In this document: positions 1-5,242 of the stretch, piece by piece
Numbering within the stretch: the first letter of the stretch is position 1
Layout of the letters: the number at the start of each line of letters is the position of its first letter
Assembly: GCA_017853285.1 (NCBI GenBank)
Contig: JAFMJU010000188.1
Location: forward strand, 1-7,645
Length of the DNA: 7,645 nt
Source of the DNA: Gemmataceae bacterium
Lineage (GTDB): Bacteria > Planctomycetota > Planctomycetia > Gemmatales > Gemmataceae
Direction of reading: 5' to 3'
Notes under the pieces: model-generated
Seen by the model: only the letters and a program-made list of their open reading frames with translations
The model's database searches: none
Told to the model about the DNA's origin: nothing
Position numbers and translations under genes: made by a program

Positions 1-633
1 CAGAAGGTGCGTGAAGCTGCCAGCCGAACCCACTCCATGAACAATATGAAAATGCTGGGGCTGGCCCTCCACAATTACCACTCTGTGTACGGCCGTTTTC
101 CACCCGCCTTTGTGGTGGATAAGACTGGAAAACCGCTCTACTCCTGGCGGGTGCTGATCCTGCCCTACATCGAGCAAGATGGCATTTACAAAAAATGGAA
201 GATGGACGAGGCCTGGGACAGCCCCAACAACAAGCCGCTTTCTGATTTGGCCATCAAAGTCTTCAATGACCCCGCGCGGGAGGCGTCCAACAAAACCCCT
301 TACCGGGTGTTTTTTGGCAACGGGGCGATGTTCGATGCCGGCAAGCCGGCCCCTATGGCAAGCGGAACCCGACTGCAGGATGTGACCGATGGCACCTCCA
401 ACACCTTCATGGTGGTGGATGCCCGGGAGGAGGTGCCTTGGGCCGCACCGCAAGAGTTGCCATTTGACCCCAAGAAACCATTGCCCCCGATGGGGGCCCC
501 TGGAAGGCAATTGTTCTTGGCATTGATGGGGGACGGGAGCGTCCGGGCGATTGCCCTTGGGGTAGCCGAGGAAACCTTGAAAGCCTACATCACCCGCAAT
601 GGTGGCGAGGTGATCCAGCCGGACCAGCCCTGA
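1..633 (+). CDS. DUF1559 family pseudopilin-like protein, C-terminal part (5' truncated by window edge)
   Basis: The reading frame is open from the first base and ends at TGA 631-633, giving 210 visible residues. A GTG at position 7 could act as a start, but the visible sequence begins inside the conserved block VREAASRTHSMNNMKMLGLA, which in this family follows an N-terminal prepilin-type helix. The gene is therefore cut by the window edge. Other family hallmarks are LHNYHSVYGRFPPA (about residues 23-36), SWRVLILPYIEQ (about 48-59), and the C-terminal DGSVR segment (D178-G179). DUF1559 proteins are greatly expanded in Planctomycetota and carry type IV pilin-like N-termini; their role is unproven, with an envelope or pseudopilus location assumed. 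The His that usually lies ten residues before the C-terminal Asp-Gly is a Gly here. A strong terminator follows 31 bases after the stop, so the gene ends its transcript. Confidence 0.93.
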   Translation, partial: QKVREAASRTHSMNNMKMLGLALHNYHSVYGRFPPAFVVDKTGKPLYSWRVLILPYIEQDGIYKKWKMDEAWDSPNNKPLSDLAIKVFNDPAREASNKTPYRVFFGNGAMFDAGKPAPMASGTRLQDVTDGTSNTFMVVDAREEVPWAAPQELPFDPKKPLPPMGAPGRQLFLALMGDGSVRAIALGVAEETLKAYITRNGGEVIQPDQP

Positions 634-664
634 TCCCAAAGTGGGAATTTCGTGGGCAATTGCG

Positions 665-699
665 GGAGCGCCACTTGTCGGTGGCGCTCCTTTTTTTTT
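665..699 (+). terminator. Intrinsic (rho-independent) terminator of the DUF1559 gene
   Basis: A perfect 10-bp stem, GGAGCGCCAC (665-674) with GTGGCGCTCC (681-690), closes a 6-base loop and is followed at once by nine T (691-699). It lies 31 bases after the DUF1559 stop and before the rtcB-like gene. It should separate those two transcripts, so the RtcB gene needs its own promoter somewhere in 700-774. I see no convincing -35/-10 pair in that stretch. Confidence 0.95.
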
Positions 700-774
700 G
701 CAAAACGCCTGATGGCTGGCGCGAATACATTGGTGTTGGCCCAAATTGAAGATGGCGAGAAGGTCTGGTGTTGA

Positions 775-2175
775 ATGAATACCCGCAAACTGAACCAGGC
801 CGGAGTGCCACCCTGGGCGATGGGTATCGCCATGCAGGCGATTCAAGACCTGGCCCGCCACAATGGCTCAATCGCCAAGGAAGACCGCATCGATATCCGT
901 GAGCTGATAACAGCGTGTGTGGCGGATCCCGCCACCTTTGATTCCGACCCGTTTGTGGGAAAGCTTGCCAAGGCGCTGCAGGAAGAAAAGCGCGAACCCA
1001 CCACCCGACAGCCTGTCAGTTACCGTACCTGGGGGCCCGACGGCATTGAGGAGGCCTGCCACGAACAGATGCGACAGGCATGCAAGCTGCCCGGGGCGGT
1101 GGGGGCTGCCCTCATGGCGGATGCCCATGTGGGCTACGGCTTGCCGATCGGTGGTGTTTTGGCCCTGGAAAACGCCGTTTGTCCTTATGCCGTTGGGGTG
1201 GATATCGCCTGCCGAATGAAGCTGACCATTTACGATGTGGCGCCGGAGGATTTCACCCGCCAGGCTGACTTGTTCCGACGGGCGTTGCAGGGCGGCACCG
1301 TGTTCGGCGTGGGCAAGGAGCGCAAGCAGCGGGTGGATCATGCGGTGATGGACCAGGATTGGGCGGTCAGCCGGATCACCCGTGAGAAAAAGGATGTGGC
1401 CTGGGCGCAGTTGGGCACCTCGGGCAGCGGCAATCATTTCGTGGAGTGGGGTGTGCTCACCCTGGAACAGCCGGACCTTGGCCTGGAGGCCCGGCAGTAC
1501 ATTGCCCTGTTGAGCCATTCGGGCAGCCGGGGCACCGGGGCGGCGGTTTGTTCCACCTACAGCGACATGGCCCGGGCCCAGCTTCCAAAGAAATTCGGCG
1601 ATGTCGGTCGCCTGGCCTGGCTGGGGATGGATTCTGAAGCCGGGCAGGAATACTTCGCGGCGATGAACCTGATGGGCGACTACGCCGCGGCGAACCATGA
1701 TGTGATCCACAAGCTGGTGGCCCGCATCGTGGGTGAAAAACCGATTGCGGGTGTGGAAAACCACCACAACTTTTGCTGGCTGGAGGAGCACCAGGGCAAA
1801 AAAGTCTATGTCCACCGCAAGGGCGCCACACCCGCCGGAAAAGGGGTGCTGGGGGTGATTCCCGGTTCGATGGGATCACCGGCCTTCGTGGTGCGTGGGC
1901 TGGGTAATCCGGAAAGCCTGGACAGTGCCTCCCACGGCGCCGGCCGCTTGATGAGCCGCACCGAGGCGAAACGCCATTTCAACCTGAACAAGGTGCGCCG
2001 GGAACTGGCCCACATCGGCATCGAGGTGATAGCCGCCGGGTGTGACGAGGTACCCGGGGTGTACAAGAATATCCACCAGGTGATGGCCAGCCAGCGGGAC
2101 CTGGTGGAGTCGGTCGCCCGTTTCGATCCGAAAATGGTGCTGATGTGCGGGGACGGAAGCCGGGCGGAGGATTGA
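775..2175 (+). CDS. rtcB: RtcB-family RNA-splicing ligase (3'-phosphate/5'-hydroxyl joining)
   Basis: This is a 466-residue member of the RtcB family, GTP- and Mn-dependent ligases that join RNA 2',3'-cyclic phosphate or 3'-phosphate ends to 5'-hydroxyl ends in tRNA splicing or RNA repair. Family motifs are all present: DAHVGYGLPIGG (116-127), GVDIACRM (141-148, with D143 and C146), SGSGNHF (H221), LSHSGSRG (H248), ENHHNF (H330/H331), IPGSMG (362-367), and SHGAGR, whose H387 corresponds to the guanylylated His of E. coli RtcB (H337). The metal-binding and nucleotidylation set therefore appears intact. About 75 residues precede the core that E. coli RtcB (just over 400 residues) lacks; longer RtcB homologues with such extensions are known. 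ATG 775 follows an in-frame TGA (772-774) and has GAGAAGG 11 bases upstream. No archease or rtcA/rtcR gene is nearby. The physiological substrate cannot be told from the sequence. Confidence 0.95.
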   Translation: MNTRKLNQAGVPPWAMGIAMQAIQDLARHNGSIAKEDRIDIRELITACVADPATFDSDPFVGKLAKALQEEKREPTTRQPVSYRTWGPDGIEEACHEQMRQACKLPGAVGAALMADAHVGYGLPIGGVLALENAVCPYAVGVDIACRMKLTIYDVAPEDFTRQADLFRRALQGGTVFGVGKERKQRVDHAVMDQDWAVSRITREKKDVAWAQLGTSGSGNHFVEWGVLTLEQPDLGLEARQYIALLSHSGSRGTGAAVCSTYSDMARAQLPKKFGDVGRLAWLGMDSEAGQEYFAAMNLMGDYAAANHDVIHKLVARIVGEKPIAGVENHHNFCWLEEHQGKKVYVHRKGATPAGKGVLGVIPGSMGSPAFVVRGLGNPESLDSASHGAGRLMSRTEAKRHFNLNKVRRELAHIGIEVIAAGCDEVPGVYKNIHQVMASQRDLVESVARFDPKMVLMCGDGSRAED

Positions 2176-2222
2176 TCCATCCCGCCTCTGGCATTTCAAG
2201 GTCCAAGTGGGGCTTTGGTCCA

Positions 2223-2228
2223 TAAAAT
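2223..2228 (+). promoter_or_regulatory. Possible -10 box (TAAAAT) for a leaderless transcript
   Basis: TAAAAT matches TATAAT at 5 of 6 positions. It ends six bases before ATG 2235, so the expected transcription start falls on or next to the A of the start codon. No Shine-Dalgarno motif lies within about 20 bases upstream, which fits a leaderless mRNA. No good -35 hexamer is visible at 16-18 bases spacing, so this is a suggestion only. Confidence 0.4.
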
Positions 2229-2234
2229 ACAGAT

Positions 2235-3098
2235 ATGGCAAGCCTTTTAAATCGTGAAGAATGGGTCGAACAGGCGTACTTTTTCCGCACCCTGCGGGAA
2301 AGGTTGGCCCAGAATCTGCCCGCCCAGGAGATCCTCCAGCGCATCGACATGGAACTGCTGGCATCCACCCGGATGCCCATGGCGGCCCAGTTCCTTGCCG
2401 CCGAGATGAAACACACCGGCAACCTGGCCTCGGGATTTTTGAGGCTTTCCCATTACTTCACGCCATTTCAGGGTTTCGTGGTTTCCAACGCCGAGGCGGA
2501 AAACCTTCGGTTCGCCACCGAGACAGCCCTGACCATTTTGGAAAAGGAGGCACTCTACAAGGCGGGCGGGGCCAGCGCCTCCGGCCTGTTCGTGTTTCAG
2601 TTCGAATGCATCTCGCGCCACCGGCTTGGCTACGACGGTGGGTTGCCCGCCATGGCGGGCGACCCGCTGTACGATGATTTGTGGAGGCAGTTTCTCCAAG
2701 ACCTGCGGTACCAGGTCGGCCTCATCGATTTCGCTGATTTGCTTTACCTGCGTTCCGAGGCCTACCTCATCGATCAGCGCCGGGCTGATCCGGAATATCA
2801 CCCCCCCCTGCCGGCCTTGCTCTCGGAAAAGGAGGGGAGGATCGCCGGTGCCAACAGGGGCCGGGATCCGTTGTACCTTTTTGCGGCGTTGCAGCGGCAA
2901 CTGGGTTATCCGGAAGTGCCCCGTGCCAAGCAGGAAGACACCCTCAGCAACGCAATCGTAACCCTAAAGGCCCGCCAAAAGGACCTGGAGGCGCGGATCA
3001 AGCTTCTGGAAACCGAGGTGCGTGGCACCCTGGACCTGAAAACCCTGAAGGAATTGGGGCGTCCGGAAATGCTGAAGCCCCCCGAGGATATTCCCTGA
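2235..3098 (+). CDS. Conserved-looking hypothetical protein with C-terminal coiled coil
   Basis: I do not recognise a named domain in this 287-residue protein; it resembles planctomycete hypothetical proteins. It has no signal peptide or membrane segment, so it is probably cytoplasmic. Residues 1-110 are mostly helix-forming, with many Leu, Ala, Glu and Arg. Residues 145-180 are rich in acidic and aromatic residues. Residues 237-262 show a regular heptad pattern of L237, I241, L244, Q248, L251, I255, L258 and V262, which predicts a coiled coil and perhaps oligomerisation. The start is well fixed: an in-frame TAA (2223-2225) lies just upstream and the next Met is residue 39. No Shine-Dalgarno is seen. 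It lies 59 bases after the RtcB gene on the same strand, so co-transcription is possible, but there is no sequence evidence that the two act together. Coding base use matches its neighbours. Confidence 0.85.
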   Translation: MASLLNREEWVEQAYFFRTLRERLAQNLPAQEILQRIDMELLASTRMPMAAQFLAAEMKHTGNLASGFLRLSHYFTPFQGFVVSNAEAENLRFATETALTILEKEALYKAGGASASGLFVFQFECISRHRLGYDGGLPAMAGDPLYDDLWRQFLQDLRYQVGLIDFADLLYLRSEAYLIDQRRADPEYHPPLPALLSEKEGRIAGANRGRDPLYLFAALQRQLGYPEVPRAKQEDTLSNAIVTLKARQKDLEARIKLLETEVRGTLDLKTLKELGRPEMLKPPEDIP

Positions 3099-3106
3099 CG
3101 GGGGGC
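3077..3106 (+). terminator. Weak inverted repeat spanning the stop codon, possible poor terminator
   Basis: GCCCCCCG (3077-3084) and CGGGGGGC (3099-3106) form an 8-bp GC-only stem around a 14-base loop that contains the last codons and stop of the upstream gene. Only a broken T run follows (tattttc, 3114-3120), not directly abutting the stem. On the minus strand no T run follows at all. It may slow or partly stop transcription from the left, but it is not a clear intrinsic terminator. Confidence 0.3.
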
Positions 3107-3128
3107 ATGGGCCTATTTTCTGCGAAGA

Positions 3129-3356
3129 TCAGGCGCCGGGACGGCGGGCGCGGAAGGCCTGCAGGATCTCGTGCAGGTCGGCGGTGATCACCACCTCGTC
3201 ATCCATGAAGTCCTGAAGCCACGCGTAATTGCCACGGCTGGCCAGGGCAACCAGGGGCAACAGGTCGCCCAGTTGCACTTTCACCGTGGCCTCGGGCAGC
3301 ACCTCATCCGGCAACTCCGGGGGGGTGGTGTAAAGGCGCAGCAGGTGATTGTTCAT
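3129..3356 (-). CDS. Small hypothetical protein (75 aa), planctomycete type
   Basis: The minus-strand frame from ATG 3356 to TGA 3129 encodes 75 residues, starting MNNHLLRLY. The core runs VKVQLGDLLPLVALASRGNY (25-44), then AWLQDFMDDEVVITADLHEI (45-64), with an alternating hydrophobic and acidic pattern. It resembles small planctomycete hypothetical proteins of unknown function; I know no domain name for it. The frame is open further upstream to 3581, but ATG 3356 is preferred because GGAAAGG (plus-strand 3366-3372) sits nine bases upstream and the upstream extension is basic and Pro-rich, unlike the body. Third codon positions are strongly G or C in this frame, supporting it over the plus-strand frame that covers the same DNA. 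It is convergent with the gene ending at 3098, 30 bases away, and divergent from gpsA. It is probably soluble; there is no signal peptide. Confidence 0.78.
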   Translation of the reverse strand: MNNHLLRLYTTPPELPDEVLPEATVKVQLGDLLPLVALASRGNYAWLQDFMDDEVVITADLHEILQAFRARRPGA

Positions 3357-3365
3357 GGCATTCAA

Positions 3366-3372
3366 CCTTTCC
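3366..3372 (-). promoter_or_regulatory. Ribosome binding site fixing the start of the 75-aa gene
   Basis: On the minus strand this reads GGAAAGG, nine bases before ATG 3356. It decides between this start and a longer, poorly supported frame that opens at 3581. Confidence 0.65.
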
Positions 3373-3518
3373 AGTGGGCGGGAACTAGCCCCACAGGCGG
3401 GCAAGGCCACCTCCCAGGTGGGAAGCCGGACATTCTTTGGGAATGGTGGCTTGGGGAGGGGGACCCTGTAAAACATCGGCAGGAGCGGTGGCCGACCTTT
3501 GGTGATTTTGCGGCGGAA

Positions 3519-3535
3519 TGCGAAATTTTTTCGCA
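3519..3535. repeat. Perfect 7-bp inverted repeat with 3-base T loop
   Basis: TGCGAAA (3519-3525) and TTTCGCA (3529-3535) are perfect inverted copies around TTT. As RNA this is a short stem-loop; as DNA it could also be an operator half-site pair. It abuts the terminator-like hairpin that begins at 3537, so the two may act as one element. Confidence 0.5.
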
Positions 3536-3536
3536 A

Positions 3537-3571
3537 GCGCCCTGAATCATTGGATTTAAGGCGCCTTTTTT
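3537..3571 (+). terminator. Terminator-like hairpin upstream of gpsA
   Basis: GCGCC (3537-3541) pairs with GGCGC (3560-3564). After one C/A mismatch, TGAATC (3543-3548) pairs with GATTTA (3553-3558) including one G-U pair, around loop ATTG. One C then separates the stem from six T (3566-3571). This is a good plus-strand intrinsic terminator, about 50 bases before gpsA. No plus-strand gene ends just upstream, so it would stop readthrough from the 2235-3098 gene, end an unannotated short RNA, or act as an attenuator in a gpsA leader. Read on the minus strand, the stem is not followed by a T run. Confidence 0.65.
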
Positions 3572-3622
3572 GCCGGGCCAAAGGCTTTGGTTGGCCTTCA
3601 TTCTGGGTTGCCGGGGGTGGGA

Positions 3623-4627
3623 ATGGCGCGAGTTGTCACCATCGTGGGGGACGGGGCCTGGGGAACTGCCATGGCCTGGGTGCTTGCCCAAAGGTCGGGG
3701 CGCCAGGTTCGAATTCTCGGCACAAGGCCCGAGACCACCCTGCAGTTTCAGAAAACGCGTGAAAATGTCCGCCTGCTGCCCGGAATCAAAGTTCCCGATT
3801 CGGTCAGCATTCTGGTGGACCCCGTCGAGGCCTTTACCGGCACCGAAGCTGTTTTTGTGGCGATACCCACCCAGTACACGCGTTCGGCTTTAAGGCAGTT
3901 TGGGTCTCATTTTCCAAAGGGTGTGGCGGTCATCAGCTTGGTGAAGGGAATTGAAATCGGCACTTTCCTCCGGCCCAGCCAAATCATCCAGGAGGAATGG
4001 GGTGCGAGCGTCCCGGTCGCGGTATTGAGTGGCCCAAGCCATGCGGAGGAGGTGGCTAGGGGCCTTCCAGCGGGGGTGGTGGTGGCCTCAGATCAACCCG
4101 GTTTGGCGGTTTGGGTTCAACAACTGGTAGGTACCGATCGTTTTCGGGTCTACACCAACGATGATCCGGTGGGAGTGGAGTTGGGGGGAGCCCTGAAAAA
4201 TGTCCTGGGTATCGCCGCCGGCATGGCAGACGGTTTGCGGTTGGGAGACAACGCGAAATCAGCACTGATCACCCGGGGTCTGGCTGAAATGAGCCGGTGT
4301 GGTGTGGCGCTTGGAGCCAAGGCTATCACCTTTGCGGGGCTCGCCGGCATGGGAGACTTGCTCACCACTTGCTTCAGCCCCCATGGCCGTAATCGACAGG
4401 TGGGCGAATGGTTGGCCCAAGGGGAAACCCTGGATACCATCCGGGCCAAAACCCCCAAGGTGGCTGAGGGGGTGACCACGGCCCAAGCATTGATCCCCTG
4501 CCTCGACGCCATCGGCGTGGAGATGCCCATCGCCAAGGGTGTGTATTCCGTCTTGTTTGAGGGTATGGCACCCCGCGAGGCTGCCATGGGCCTCCTGCTT
4601 CGCCAGCAACGACCGGAGGATTGCTGA
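3623..4627 (+). CDS. gpsA: Glycerol-3-phosphate dehydrogenase [NAD(P)+]
   Basis: This 334-residue protein matches GpsA, which reduces dihydroxyacetone phosphate to sn-glycerol-3-phosphate for phospholipid synthesis in the cytoplasm. E. coli GpsA is of similar length (about 339). The N-terminal Rossmann fold begins VTIVGDGAWGTA (5-16), containing the GxGxxG dinucleotide loop. SLVKGIE (105-111, K108) and LSGPSHAEEV (135-144) are family signatures. The C-terminal helical domain has ALKNVLGIAAG (190-200) with the catalytic Lys K192, then NAKSALITRGL (210-220), GLAGMGDLL (239-247) and SPHGRNRQVG (252-261). ATG 3623 is chosen because the glycine loop normally begins within about ten residues of the start. 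A TTG at 3587 and GTG at 3617 are alternatives. The Shine-Dalgarno is weak (GGGGG at 3613-3617). The stop overlaps the next start by one base, so it heads a cluster. Confidence 0.97.
   Translation: MARVVTIVGDGAWGTAMAWVLAQRSGRQVRILGTRPETTLQFQKTRENVRLLPGIKVPDSVSILVDPVEAFTGTEAVFVAIPTQYTRSALRQFGSHFPKGVAVISLVKGIEIGTFLRPSQIIQEEWGASVPVAVLSGPSHAEEVARGLPAGVVVASDQPGLAVWVQQLVGTDRFRVYTNDDPVGVELGGALKNVLGIAAGMADGLRLGDNAKSALITRGLAEMSRCGVALGAKAITFAGLAGMGDLLTTCFSPHGRNRQVGEWLAQGETLDTIRAKTPKVAEGVTTAQALIPCLDAIGVEMPIAKGVYSVLFEGMAPREAAMGLLLRQQRPEDC
4615..4620 (+). promoter_or_regulatory. Strong Shine-Dalgarno inside the gpsA 3' end
   Basis: GGAGGA lies six bases before ATG 4627 and within the last codons of gpsA. 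With the TGATG junction (gpsA stop 4625-4627, next ATG 4627-4629) it fixes the start of the DUF1802 gene and points to coupled or reinitiated translation. Confidence 0.85.
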
Positions 4628-5193
4628 TGCCATTTCCCGGGGGCACAACCCTCGCCCTGAAGGAATGGAGCGCCGTTATCCAGGCACTTCTGGAAGGGCG
4701 GCCGATCCTGCTGCTGCGCAAGGGGGGGATAGCGGAAAAGGGTTTTGAAGTTCCAAGGGAACCATTCTGGCTTTATCCAACCTGGAGTCACCAGCAGGAG
4801 CAAGGGCTGCGGGAGGAGGCCAAGCCGTTTCTCCATCCCAATCCGGGGCCCGGCGTTGTCCGACTGCATGGTTGGGCCCGTGTGGTTGGGCAATGGCGGG
4901 TGGGGGAACCATCGCTTTTGCAGAAACTGGAGCCGTGGCACCTTCTGAAACCGGAAACCGTTCAAAAACGTTTTCAATACAGGTATCCGGGCCTGACGGT
5001 TTTGGCCCTTGAAGCCTTTCGTTTGCCGATTGCGAAAGAAATAGGGGTCAACCCGGCATGGGAGGGGTGTCACAGTTGGCTTCACCTGGATAACGCCCTC
5101 GAGCTTTCAGCCGGAAAATCTTGCCTGGATTTCGCAGAATGCGATGGCATGATGCGAGGGGTGGAGGGTATTCTTGGCAAATCCGTGGCTTGA
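4627..5193 (+). CDS. DUF1802 family protein
   Basis: This 188-residue protein matches DUF1802 in pattern: ALKEWSAVIQALLEGRPILL (10-29), the RKGGI block with a following EKGFEV (31-42), FWLYPTWSHQ (47-56), and a second half with RYPGLTVLALEAFRLP (119-134) and GCHSWLHL (147-154). The family occurs in cyanobacteria, planctomycetes and other bacteria, and no biochemical function is established. There is no signal peptide or membrane segment, so it is likely cytoplasmic. The start is well supported by GGAGGA six bases upstream and the one-base overlap with gpsA; a TTG two codons earlier is less likely. The overlap suggests co-translation with gpsA, which might hint at lipid or redox metabolism, but that is inference only. 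The recognition comes from motif memory, not a search. Confidence 0.85.
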   Translation: MPFPGGTTLALKEWSAVIQALLEGRPILLLRKGGIAEKGFEVPREPFWLYPTWSHQQEQGLREEAKPFLHPNPGPGVVRLHGWARVVGQWRVGEPSLLQKLEPWHLLKPETVQKRFQYRYPGLTVLALEAFRLPIAKEIGVNPAWEGCHSWLHLDNALELSAGKSCLDFAECDGMMRGVEGILGKSVA

Positions 5194-5242
5194 CCTCAGG
5201 GAAGAGGCCCTTGCCCGGTGATTCCAAGGATGGAGTCCGTAG

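Larger units (their letters stand above)
3357..3622. other. Divergent intergenic region between the 75-aa gene and gpsA
   Basis: This 266-base gap should hold the minus-strand promoter of the small gene and a plus-strand promoter for gpsA, but I can pick out no convincing -35/-10 pair for either. It contains a small hairpin (CCACCT 3407-3412 with AGGTGG 3416-3421, loop CCC), a possible TCGGC/GCCGA stem around 3475-3495, and two stronger adjacent structures at 3519-3535 and 3537-3571, listed separately. Open frames across it show no recognisable protein. Confidence 0.6.

Noticed and set aside
868..1815. Long minus-strand frame inside the RtcB gene
   Set aside because: RtcB is unmistakable on the plus strand; the opposite frame is a by-product of GC-rich codon use.
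3171..3545. Plus-strand frame covering the 75-residue minus-strand gene
   Set aside because: Its His/Gln/Gly-rich translation matches nothing I know, and third codon position bias and the ribosome site favour the minus strand.
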